From NCBI RefSeq assembly GCF_000159015.1, contig NZ_DS999545.1:1-64000 (forward strand): DNA of 64,000 nucleotides, given 5' to 3'. The notes below the pieces were generated by a model. It did no database searches and was not told the DNA's origin. It was given only the letters and a program-made list of their open reading frames with translations. Shown here one piece after another: positions 27,266-35,511 of the stretch. Every line of letters begins with the position of its first letter. The stretch's first letter is position 1. The DNA comes from Gleimia coleocanis DSM 15436. GTDB lineage: Bacteria; Actinomycetota; Actinomycetes; Actinomycetales; Actinomycetaceae. Made by a program: the position numbers and the translations under genes.

Positions 27266-30200
27266 TGCAACTGCTAAAGCTAAAGCTCCACTAGGGGACC
27301 CGCTTAAATCTTCTGTTGCTCGTTCGTCTGCAGTTATGGCTGCGGGCACGTTACTGTCACGTATCCTCGGGTTCGTGCGTTGGAGTTTGCTGCTTGTTGC
27401 TATCGGAGCGTTAGCTGCAAATGACGCATTCCAGGTAGCTAATAATATGCCCAATATGGTTTATAACCTGTTGGCTGCTGGCGTATTAGATGCCATTTTA
27501 GTACCCCAGATTGTGCGCGCTTTTAAGACTACTTCTGGATCAGATTACGTTAATCGTCTGATTACCTTGGCAGGCTTAACTCTTTTTGGCATTACTATCA
27601 TCATGCTGCTGGGTGCTTCCGTGCTGGTAAACATTTTTGCTGCTGAGATGGCGCCAGCATGGAAGTCGTTGGCGGTAGTTTTCTCTGTTTGGTGTTTGCC
27701 GCAGATTTTCTTCTATGGCTTATATAACCTGCTGGGGGAAACCCTGAATGCGCGCGGAGTGTTTGGACCATACACGTGGGCTCCGGTAATCAATAACGTC
27801 ATTGGTATTGCGGGTTTAATCGTTTTCATTTTGGTTTACGGTGCTGCTACTGACGTTAATGATCCAACGGTTTGGAATGCTTCTCGCACGGCTTTGTTGG
27901 CTGGTCCGGCAACTTTAGGTGTGATTGTTCAGGCGTTGATTTTGATTCCGCCTTTGCGTCGCGCGGGTATTCATATTCGTCCTGATTTTAAGTTCCGTGG
28001 CGCTGGCTTGCGTTCGGCTTCTAAGGTGACTGGCTGGGTTTTCGCGGTTTTGTTGGTGAACCAGGTTTCGGTTTTGTCGACTATGAATATTGGTGCGGCT
28101 GCAAATAATTGGCGTGAAATTACAGGTCAGTTCGCCCCTTCAATTACGGCGATTAACTTCACTTACATGATTTATATGATGCCGCAGTCAATTATTGCTA
28201 CTTCGTTGTCGATTGCGATTTTTACGCGGCTTGCTTCGGCTGTTACTGATGGTCGTATGAAGTCTGTAGCGGCTGATTTCCACTTTGGGGTGCGTACTAC
28301 AACGATTCTGAATTTGTGGAGTGCCGCGATTTTAGGTGCGGGTGCTATCCCGATTTTCCAGGCTTTAGCTGCGAATGCGACGCGCGTAGAGATTTCTTAT
28401 ACAGCGTTGGCTTTGGTGATGATGTTACCGGGTCTGGCTTCTGCAGCGATTGTTATGTTTGCTCAACGAGTTTTCTTTGCGTTTGAAGATGGTCGCCCAG
28501 TATTTTACGCGGTTTTAGCTCCGACTTTAGTTTTTGTGGCGGTTTCATGGATTCTGAAAGCGAATCTGCCGGGTTACCTGTGGGTGATTACGGTTTTAGC
28601 TGCGGAAGCGTTGAGCCGTTTAGGTCAGGCGGGTATTAGCTTACATTTGGTTAGTAGGCGTCTGCCTGGGGTGCGTCGTGGTTTGGTTATTCGCGATACT
28701 TTAATTTATTCGGGGATTTCTATTGTTTCTGGTTTAGTGGCTGTGGGTGCTTTGCATCTGGTGGGGCCTTTCGCTCCAGGTGAGCGTTATTTGGTGAAGT
28801 TCCTGGGAGCTGCTTGGCGTGGTGTGCTGGTAGTTGTCGTTGTCACTTTAGTTTATTTACTGCTGATGGCTGTTTTTGAGCGTCGTGGTTTTGAAAGTGT
28901 ATTACAAACTTTAGGTAAGCGGATTCCTGTTTTAAAGCGTTTAGCAGATAAGATTCCAACGGCTGTGTTACCGGGTGGCGTGGCAGATGAGGCTGATTTC
29001 GTTGCAGAACCTGATTTTTTTGCCGAGGGCGCTGACCCTGATGCTCCAGTTTGGTTTAATGACCGTTTAGCAATGCTGTCTAATTTCCAGACGGCTACTT
29101 TGCCTAAACTACCGCAGCTGGATGATATTTTGCTTGAACATGTAACAGCTAAGACTGTGCCTGGTTGGGGTCAGCTGATTTTGGATCAGTTGTATAAGTT
29201 TTCGTTGATTTGCCAGCCTGCTCCGTTGAAGCATGCTTCTGGGGTGGTGTTAGAGAATACAGGTAAGTTTGCTGATGAGTTTGACTCACTGGTTGAGCTT
29301 GAGAATTCAAGAGTTTCAGAACCAGTTGCGGTTGTTGATTCTGCGCTAGTTTCGACTACAGTTAAATCTCATAAGTTACCTCCACGCCCTCGTTTTGAGC
29401 ATTTTGATGAGGTATCCCCGTTACCGGATGCGCGTCCCGTGATAGTTCCAGAGGATGAACCTGAGGTTGAGAGTGTTAGTGAAGCTAACTCTTTGAAGGC
29501 TTCTGTGGGGGCTTTCTTAGCTCCGCAGCTCACTCGTTTACGTTCTTCGGCTTCTTCTGTTTTAAAATCTGCACGAAATACGGATAGTGCTCAGGAAACG
29601 CCCTCGGAAATTTCTGTAAGGAACGGAATTATGGTGGAAACCCTGCATAAGGGGACACGCACTATTTCCCAGTCTTTCGAATTCGCTAAGGAAACTGTTG
29701 ATACCCTACAGGCAGGTAAGAAAGTTGACCCTACTAAGCCAACCATTATGCTTTTTGCGGTATTTACTTTCATTGCCTTCGTTTTTGCTTTAGCAACTCT
29801 GGGTTTAATGCCGAAGAGTTCATTCCTGGATGGTTCTGAAACTAAACAGCAGCCAGCTACTGTAAAGCAGGTTAAACCTGCAGAGCAAAAACCTGCGGAC
29901 GAACCGAAACAGCCAGAAGCTCCTGTATTACCAACTGCGCCGGTAGTAATCGAATCTGCAGAAGTTATCTCTTGGCAAAATGATGGTGGCGACATATTTG
30001 AAGATACCCAAGTTATTTACGATGGCAATGCGGATACTATTTGGGTAACTCGTTATTTCGCGGTTGCTGAACTGCCCGCTAATGACACGATTCGCCTGCT
30101 GCTGAAGCTAAAAGAACCCGCCCAGGTTAAGGAAATTAACTTCACTGGCCTAATGAAAGGTGGTGCAGTTGATGTGCACGTTGGCGATGACGCAGCAAAG

Positions 30201-30365
30201 TTATTTAACAACCCCGTATTGTCGAGTGCGCAAATGGATGCAACTACAAATATTGCTTTACCTGAGGGCACTGCCGGTACTTACGTGGGATTGAACTTCC
30301 GCCAGCTACCAAAAGACAATACTGGTGTTTTCCGCATCAAACTTCGTGATTTGAGTATCAAATAA
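27258..30365 (+). CDS. murJ: Lipid II flippase MurJ with long C-terminal extension
   Basis: The first ~540 residues form a 14-helix MurJ/MviN flippase that moves lipid II across the membrane (RILGFVRWSLL near the start, NNMPNMVYNLLAAG). Then follow about 300 mostly disordered residues, an extra membrane helix (KPTIMLFAVFTFIAFVFA region, about 829-852), a Pro/Gln/Lys linker and a C-terminal beta-rich discoidin-like domain (about 895-1035) outside the cell. Mycobacterial MurJ has a pseudokinase domain in the middle; I see no kinase motifs here. I chose the ATG at 27258, five bases after GAGGG; an ATG at 27246 is also in frame. Confidence 0.9.
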   Translation: MSDATAKAKAPLGDPLKSSVARSSAVMAAGTLLSRILGFVRWSLLLVAIGALAANDAFQVANNMPNMVYNLLAAGVLDAILVPQIVRAFKTTSGSDYVNRLITLAGLTLFGITIIMLLGASVLVNIFAAEMAPAWKSLAVVFSVWCLPQIFFYGLYNLLGETLNARGVFGPYTWAPVINNVIGIAGLIVFILVYGAATDVNDPTVWNASRTALLAGPATLGVIVQALILIPPLRRAGIHIRPDFKFRGAGLRSASKVTGWVFAVLLVNQVSVLSTMNIGAAANNWREITGQFAPSITAINFTYMIYMMPQSIIATSLSIAIFTRLASAVTDGRMKSVAADFHFGVRTTTILNLWSAAILGAGAIPIFQALAANATRVEISYTALALVMMLPGLASAAIVMFAQRVFFAFEDGRPVFYAVLAPTLVFVAVSWILKANLPGYLWVITVLAAEALSRLGQAGISLHLVSRRLPGVRRGLVIRDTLIYSGISIVSGLVAVGALHLVGPFAPGERYLVKFLGAAWRGVLVVVVVTLVYLLLMAVFERRGFESVLQTLGKRIPVLKRLADKIPTAVLPGGVADEADFVAEPDFFAEGADPDAPVWFNDRLAMLSNFQTATLPKLPQLDDILLEHVTAKTVPGWGQLILDQLYKFSLICQPAPLKHASGVVLENTGKFADEFDSLVELENSRVSEPVAVVDSALVSTTVKSHKLPPRPRFEHFDEVSPLPDARPVIVPEDEPEVESVSEANSLKASVGAFLAPQLTRLRSSASSVLKSARNTDSAQETPSEISVRNGIMVETLHKGTRTISQSFEFAKETVDTLQAGKKVDPTKPTIMLFAVFTFIAFVFALATLGLMPKSSFLDGSETKQQPATVKQVKPAEQKPADEPKQPEAPVLPTAPVVIESAEVISWQNDGGDIFEDTQVIYDGNADTIWVTRYFAVAELPANDTIRLLLKLKEPAQVKEINFTGLMKGGAVDVHVGDDAAKLFNNPVLSSAQMDATTNIALPEGTAGTYVGLNFRQLPKDNTGVFRIKLRDLSIK

Positions 30366-30454
30366 GCTACTATTTCCGGTTCTGGAAATAAAAGCATACG
30401 AATGGTTGTTAGAGTTTTATCAGGTATTATTCACTTCCTCAGAAAGGCACGTCG

Positions 30455-31381
30455 ATGACTACTCAGCTTCATGACGTTGTAATCGTGGGTTCTGGCCCAG
30501 CCGGTTACACTGCAGCAATCTACACTGCGCGCGCTGGCTTAAAACCTGTGGTGATTGCGGGTGCACTTTCCGCTGGCGGTGCTTTGATGACCACCACCGA
30601 AGTTGAAAATTTCCCGGGTTTCCCAGAAGGCATCATGGGTCCTGACCTAATGGTAAAAATGCAAGAGCAAGCAGAAAAATTCGGCGCTACCGTAATCTTT
30701 GATGACGCTATCGAAATGTCTTTGGAAGGCGACGTTAAGACCGTCACCACTGAGGAGGAAACTTTCCAAGCAAAGGCAGTTATCATTGCTACTGGTTCGC
30801 AACATCGCGTACTTGGCTTGGAAGGCGAAGAAACTTTCGCTGGCCGTGGCGTTTCCTACTGTGCAACCTGTGATGGTTTCTTCTTCCGCGATAAGCCTAT
30901 TGTAGTTGTTGGTGGGGGCGACTCCGCAATGGAGGAAGCTAACTTCCTTGCTCGTTTCGGTTCTTCTGTATGTGTTGTTCATCGTCGTAATGAACTTCGT
31001 GCTTCTAAGGTTATGGCTGACCGCGCCATGAACAACCCTAAAATTAACTTTGCTTTCAACTCTGAGGTTGTTGATATCCAGGGTGAAGGTAATTTGCGCT
31101 CTGTAACTTTACGTGACACTGTTACTGGCGAAGAACGCATGATTGAAGCTAGCGGCCTATTTGTAGCGATTGGCCATGACCCACGTACCGATTTAGTTAA
31201 AGGCCAGCTTGAACTACGCGATAACGGCTACATTAAGGTCGATGATCCAAGTACCCGCACATCTCTTCCAGGGGTTTTTGCCTGTGGTGACGTAGTTGAT
31301 TTCACCTACCGCCAGGCAATTACTGCTGCAGCTTCAGGCTGTCGAGCAGCTCTTGACGCGCAGAATTTCTTAGAGGCTTAA
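30455..31381 (+). CDS. trxB: Thioredoxin reductase
   Basis: NADPH-dependent flavoenzyme that reduces thioredoxin. FAD loop GSGPAGYTAA (12-21), redox pair Cys136-Ala-Thr-Cys139, NADP loop GGGDSAMEEA, and FACGDVVD near the C terminus. 308 residues. Followed 22 bases later by trxA, as in other actinobacterial origin regions. In mycobacteria sigM lies between murJ and trxB; here it is absent. Confidence 0.97.
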   Translation: MTTQLHDVVIVGSGPAGYTAAIYTARAGLKPVVIAGALSAGGALMTTTEVENFPGFPEGIMGPDLMVKMQEQAEKFGATVIFDDAIEMSLEGDVKTVTTEEETFQAKAVIIATGSQHRVLGLEGEETFAGRGVSYCATCDGFFFRDKPIVVVGGGDSAMEEANFLARFGSSVCVVHRRNELRASKVMADRAMNNPKINFAFNSEVVDIQGEGNLRSVTLRDTVTGEERMIEASGLFVAIGHDPRTDLVKGQLELRDNGYIKVDDPSTRTSLPGVFACGDVVDFTYRQAITAAASGCRAALDAQNFLEA

Positions 31382-31403
31382 CTTATTTATTGAAAGGCTT
31401 ATT

Positions 31404-31733
31404 ATGTCTAAAGCATTCCCCGTAACAACTGGCGAGTTCGCTGCTAAGGTACTGCAGTCTGAACTGCCTGTACTGGTTGATTTTTGGGCTCCTTGGTGTG
31501 GCCCATGCCGTCAGCTCGCCCCCATCTTAGATGAGGTTGCTGCTGAACTAGATGGCAAGCTGGTTGTTTTGAAGGTGAACGTAGATGAGGAACCTGCGTT
31601 GGCTGCAAAGTACGGCATTATTTCTATTCCTACCATGCACCTGTTCACCTTGGGCGAGTCTGTAAAGACCATTGTGGGTGGTCGCACTAAGGACAAGTTG
31701 ATTGGCGAAATTTCCCCACTTTTGGGTGCCTGA
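31404..31733 (+). CDS. trxA: Thioredoxin
   Basis: 109 residues, with the active site FWAPWCGPCRQ (Cys32, Cys35) and the cis-proline in SIPTMHLF. Cytoplasmic disulfide reductant, recharged by TrxB encoded just upstream. GAAAGG ribosome site. Confidence 0.97.
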   Translation: MSKAFPVTTGEFAAKVLQSELPVLVDFWAPWCGPCRQLAPILDEVAAELDGKLVVLKVNVDEEPALAAKYGIISIPTMHLFTLGESVKTIVGGRTKDKLIGEISPLLGA

Positions 31734-31745
31734 TTAGTTTTCTTT

Positions 31746-31793
31746 CCCGAGGGCGTTGCATTTAATCTAAGGATTTTATGCAGCGCCCTCGAG
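31746..31793 (+). terminator. trxA terminator built with the CCGAGGGCG motif
   Basis: An imperfect inverted repeat whose left arm holds CCGAGGGCG (31747-31755) and whose right arm holds CGCCCTCG (31784-31791), followed by a T-rich tract. The loop is about 20 bases. Located 12 bases after the trxA stop codon. Confidence 0.7.
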
Positions 31794-31893
31794 CAATTTT
31801 TATTTTTCTTGCCCATTTCCTGGTTCTAAACTTAATATCTGTGTGATTTCATGGCAGAATTAGGCTACTTACACAACCTAGTGAAAGCGTTTA

Positions 31894-33222
31894 ATGACTA
31901 TGAATGATGGCAGCAGTTTGCGCGATATCCCTACGGGGACCCGACTTGATCCTTGGTTCAACGCGTACGCTGCGCGAGCGCATGGTCTACGTTCGTCTGA
32001 AATTCGCGCGCTTTTCGCTGTGGTGTCTCGCCCTGAGGTTGTTTCCCTGGCGGGTGGCATGCCAAATATTAAAGACTTACCGTTAGAAGAGCTCGCTGAA
32101 TCCGCTGCACGGCTGATCCGCAACCACGGTGCTCAGGCCATGCAGTATGGTTCCGGCCAGGGCTGGGAACCTCTGCGCCAACGCATTGTCGACGTTATGG
32201 CTTACGAACACATTAAGGGTGACCCTGATAACGTCGTTATTACCACTGGTTCACAGCAGGCTCTGGACTTGGTTTCCGAAATCTTCCTTGATCCTGGGGA
32301 CGTCGTTTTAGCTGAAGGTCCTTCCTATGTGGGCGCGTTGGGTACTTTCCGTGCCTACCAAGGCGAAGTTGTCCACGTGGATATGGATCATGATGGCCTG
32401 GTTCCAGAAGCATTGGAAGAAAAGATTCGTGAGGTACGCGCTAGCGGTCGTACCATTAAGTTCCTTTACACAATTCCTAACTTCCACAACCCTGGCGGGG
32501 TTACACTTTCTGCGGAGCGCCGCCCACAGATTGTGGAGATTTGTAAGCGTGAGCAGATTTTGATTGTGGAAGACAACCCTTATGGTCTGCTGGGCTTTAA
32601 GGCTGAACCTCTGCAGGCAATGCATGCACTTAATCCTGAGGGTGTTATTTACCTGGGGTCCTTCTCTAAGATGTTTGCTCCTGGGTATCGCATTGGTTGG
32701 GCGCTGGCTCCTCACGCGATTCGCGACAAGCTGATTTTGGCTTCTGAGTCGGCAATTTTGTCACCTTCTATGGTGGGTCAGATGACGATTGAAAGCTATC
32801 TGTCTAACTTTGACTGGTTCTCTCAAGTACAGACCTACCGCGGTATGTACCGTGAGCGTAAAGAGGCAATGCTTGAGTCTCTAGACGAGCTTATGCCGGA
32901 TTGTACTTGGACTAAGCCTGAGGGTGGCTTCTACACTTGGGTAACTTTACCTGAGGGCTTGGATGCTAAGTCTATGTTGCCTCGTGCGGTTAAGAACTTG
33001 GTAGCTTATGTTTCGGGTACTGCGTTTTACGCGGATGGCCGAGGTGGCAATCACCTGCGTCTGTCCTTCTGCTACCCTACTCCAGAGGATATTCGCGAGG
33101 GCGTCCGCCGTCTTTCTCAGGTTGTTTCTGCTGAGAAGGAACTAGTTGATATGTTTGGCACGAATATCCGTACTCAGTTGCCTTCTAACGCTGTTTCAGT
33201 GCCTGGACCAGACCAAATCTAA
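31894..33222 (+). CDS. PLP-dependent aminotransferase, class I/II
   Basis: Fold-type I transaminase of the 2-aminoadipate/aromatic (LysN-ARO8-like) branch, 442 residues. Visible: GSQQALDL, the FHNPGGVTLS segment, VEDNPYGLL and the PLP-lysine motif SFSKMFAPGYRIGW. Substrate preference cannot be read from sequence. Two ATGs lie six bases apart (31894 and 31900). The next gene, a D-Ala-D-Ala-ligase-like enzyme, starts 12 bases after the stop, which suggests a joint role in amino-acid or cell-wall precursor metabolism (inference). Confidence 0.85.
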   Translation: MTMNDGSSLRDIPTGTRLDPWFNAYAARAHGLRSSEIRALFAVVSRPEVVSLAGGMPNIKDLPLEELAESAARLIRNHGAQAMQYGSGQGWEPLRQRIVDVMAYEHIKGDPDNVVITTGSQQALDLVSEIFLDPGDVVLAEGPSYVGALGTFRAYQGEVVHVDMDHDGLVPEALEEKIREVRASGRTIKFLYTIPNFHNPGGVTLSAERRPQIVEICKREQILIVEDNPYGLLGFKAEPLQAMHALNPEGVIYLGSFSKMFAPGYRIGWALAPHAIRDKLILASESAILSPSMVGQMTIESYLSNFDWFSQVQTYRGMYRERKEAMLESLDELMPDCTWTKPEGGFYTWVTLPEGLDAKSMLPRAVKNLVAYVSGTAFYADGRGGNHLRLSFCYPTPEDIREGVRRLSQVVSAEKELVDMFGTNIRTQLPSNAVSVPGPDQI

Positions 33223-33234
33223 GGGGAAGTTAAT

Positions 33235-34188
33235 ATGGCTGATAAGATGAAAATTCTGGTTGTTGCTGGAGGGTTAACCCATGAACGTGATGTCTCATTA
33301 CGTTCAGGTCGTCGTGTAGCTAACCTGCTTCGCCAGCTAGGGCATACCGTCGAAGTATGTGACCTTAACTCTCAGTTCCTGCCAACAGTGGCAGAATTTG
33401 AACCTGATGTAGTTTGGCCACTGATTCATGGTTCTGTAGGTGAAGATGGTTCTATTCAGGACCTTTTGGAACTTGTTGGATTCCCTTATGTAGGTTCACG
33501 TGCTCATGCCTGCGTATTGGCGTCTTCTAAGCCTACTGCGAAGTCTTTGGCAACGATTGAGGGTATTACTACCCCTGCGTGGATTTCTCTCACTCAATCG
33601 CTTTTCCGTCAGGTGGGCGCTCCGGCAGTTTTGCAGGCAATTTTGCAAAGTAAAGATAATCTGTCTTTCCCTTTGATTGTTAAACCTGCTGACGGTGGCT
33701 CCGCTTTGGGCCTTTCTAAAGTTTCTTCTGAGGATGAACTACGTTCAGCAATGGTTGATGCGTTCGCATATGGTGACACCGTTATGGTTGAACAGTTTAT
33801 TCCTGGACGTGAAATTGCTGTTTCCGTCGTTGACCTTGATGAGCTTTATGCCTTGCCTCCGGTTGAAATTGTCACTGACGACGGTCGCTATGACTACGAC
33901 GCTCGTTATAATACGGGGCGCTCACAGTTCTTCGCGCCTGCCCGGTTAACTGCTGATGAGACCGCCGAGGTGCAGCGTGTAGCTTTGGAAGTTCACGAAC
34001 TTCTGGGGCTGCGCCACCTTTCCCGCGTTGACTTAATCTTGGGCGAAGATGGACAGATTTACCTGATTGACGTTAACGTTGCACCGGGCATGACAGACAC
34101 TTCTCTCTTCCCGCAGGCCGCTGAAGCAGCCGGTTCTTTCCGCGATATTCTGGGCGAAATCGCTGCTTTCGCGGTTTCTGATAAGTAG
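33235..34188 (+). CDS. D-alanine-D-alanine ligase-like ATP-grasp enzyme
   Basis: 317-residue ATP-grasp ligase with the Ddl signatures HGSVGEDGSIQDLLELVGFPYVGS, VKPADGGSALGLSKV and the C-terminal metal-binding VNVAPGMTDTSLFPQAAEAAG. It is shorter than a canonical Ddl (about 350-370) and the N-terminal GGLTHERDVSLRSG differs slightly from the usual GGxSxEHEVS, so it may be a second ligase with another amino-acid preference. It ends at a palindrome containing parS. Confidence 0.8.
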   Translation: MADKMKILVVAGGLTHERDVSLRSGRRVANLLRQLGHTVEVCDLNSQFLPTVAEFEPDVVWPLIHGSVGEDGSIQDLLELVGFPYVGSRAHACVLASSKPTAKSLATIEGITTPAWISLTQSLFRQVGAPAVLQAILQSKDNLSFPLIVKPADGGSALGLSKVSSEDELRSAMVDAFAYGDTVMVEQFIPGREIAVSVVDLDELYALPPVEIVTDDGRYDYDARYNTGRSQFFAPARLTADETAEVQRVALEVHELLGLRHLSRVDLILGEDGQIYLIDVNVAPGMTDTSLFPQAAEAAGSFRDILGEIAAFAVSDK

Positions 34189-34196
34189 TTTTATCA

Positions 34197-34240
34197 AAGT
34201 TTTGCCCCGATGTTTCACGTGAAACATCGGGGCAAAACTT
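34197..34240. terminator. 44-bp perfect palindrome, terminator containing parS
   Basis: Arms 34197-34218 and 34219-34240 are perfectly complementary. The centre (34211-34226) is an exact parS. The outer part is GC-rich with A/T-rich ends (AAGTTTTGCCCC), which on RNA would form a terminator between the convergent ligase gene and the membrane-protein gene at 34317. Confidence 0.7.
34211..34226. other. parS centromere site 1
   Basis: Exact TGTTTCACGTGAAACA, the conserved ParB-binding sequence. Lies about 1.3 kb from parB. Confidence 0.95.
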
Positions 34241-34316
34241 ATATTACTCGATCTATTTAGGACTAGCCTAACCAGTTCTTAACCGACATTATTCTTGTCA
34301 GAACGGCTCACTACAC

Positions 34317-34679
34317 TTAGATATATTCAGCAATACTCTTCGCTGCCAAGTGGTAACGCAAGGCCGTAAACACAAGATTAAGCACCAGCCACAAGCCAAC
34401 CGCTAAGCTCACTCCGAATACCGTAGTGTATCCATAAAAGAGTATTCCCAACATACCAAGCACGGCAATGACGTTAATACCTGCTTGCGCGTAGTAAACA
34501 GCATGTACGGAAAAATGAGCGATACGCCAGTTCTTCTCAGAATCTCTAACAATCGCAGAACGAATTCCTAACGGATGTAGGTGCGACAACTCTACTTCCT
34601 GCCCCTGCTTACCGATATACCCTAAAACCAAGGCATAACAACCGGCCAGGACTACTAAAACACCCAACCCAATACTCAT
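34317..34679 (-). CDS. Small four-helix membrane protein, unknown function
   Basis: 120 residues with about four hydrophobic segments and a conserved-looking HLHPLGIRSAIVRDSEKNWRIAHFS loop between the first and second, reminiscent of SdpI-like small membrane proteins, though I cannot assign it. I chose the ATG at 34679 (MSIGLGVLV); the frame opens further upstream only from a TTG inside the preceding gene. Starts 20 bases after that gene's stop, so it is probably in the same operon. Confidence 0.6.
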   Translation of the reverse strand: MSIGLGVLVVLAGCYALVLGYIGKQGQEVELSHLHPLGIRSAIVRDSEKNWRIAHFSVHAVYYAQAGINVIAVLGMLGILFYGYTTVFGVSLAVGLWLVLNLVFTALRYHLAAKSIAEYI

Positions 34680-34698
34680 AGTCAAACCAGCTTCACTG

Positions 34699-35229
34699 CT
34701 ATTTTTCAAAGTCAACAATCAGTTTAGCCGAGTTTTCACTGCGCACGCTAACCAGGGTATCCGCTCTAAAACTATTCTTAGCATTAGTATCTAAATCGCA
34801 AAAATCTACTTCCGCACGCATTGCATACAAAACGACATCTTTACCGACTTTCGCCCTTAAAATCAGGGCATTCGCATTATCGGAGTATGGGATTGTAACC
34901 GCTTTATCGGCTATATTTTTTACGAATTTTGGCGCATGCCTACCGTCATCATATGGACATAAACGGTAACCTTCGGTCCATTCAAAACCTGCAGGCATTA
35001 CCTGTGCTACTAATTCTGCTGCTTCTATTTCAGTTGAGGGTTGTACTTTAAAATCACTAGCTTCGACTGTGTATCGTTCATATGGCTGCAAGTAGTATCG
35101 CGCCATACTTACTCCGCCGACTAGTAGCGTACCCACTAAAGCGCCACCCAAGACAACATTGAGTATCTTAAAACCTTTTCTTCGACCAGAAAAGTGTTCC
35201 GTTAACTCATCTTCGTTTACTTCAGCCAT
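34699..35229 (-). CDS. Single-pass membrane protein, unknown function
   Basis: 176 residues: a short acidic/basic cytoplasmic segment, one membrane helix (about 20-43) and an extracytoplasmic domain with two cysteines (in YRLCPYDD and VDFCDLD) that could form a disulfide. Unrecognised. The ATG at 35229 has GAGGGGG upstream; the frame continues to 35271 only because the adjacent parS reads as MFHVKH. Confidence 0.6.
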   Translation of the reverse strand: MAEVNEDELTEHFSGRRKGFKILNVVLGGALVGTLLVGGVSMARYYLQPYERYTVEASDFKVQPSTEIEAAELVAQVMPAGFEWTEGYRLCPYDDGRHAPKFVKNIADKAVTIPYSDNANALILRAKVGKDVVLYAMRAEVDFCDLDTNAKNSFRADTLVSVRSENSAKLIVDFEK

Positions 35230-35245
35230 GGCTTTCCCCCTCAAA

Positions 35246-35261
35246 TGTTTCACGTGAAACA
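35246..35261. other. parS centromere site 2
   Basis: Exact TGTTTCACGTGAAACA, in the leader of the small membrane-protein gene that starts at 35229. Confidence 0.95.
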
Positions 35262-35434
35262 TCGTGTGCATAGTCTTTAGCCTCAGAATAACAACAAACT
35301 ATCCTTCTGTCGCTTTTAAGAACCTTGAACATGCAGAAACTAAGACTCAACTCTTCTATTAGTTAAAGGTTTCAAAATCCGCAACACGCAAAACGATGGC
35401 TACAACAAATTCTGTGAGAGCCACGAGGCTAGAA

Positions 35435-35471
35435 ATTTGCTCCCGCGAATTTGAAACTCGCGGGAGCAAAT
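35435..35471 (-). terminator. Inverted repeat after parB, probable terminator
   Basis: Perfect 14-bp stem (35435-35448 and 35458-35471), nine-base loop, 41 bases past the parB stop. The T-run is short. Confidence 0.6.
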
Positions 35472-35511
35472 CTATACTGTGAGGCGTTAGAGCGAATCGC
35501 CTTAACCCCTC

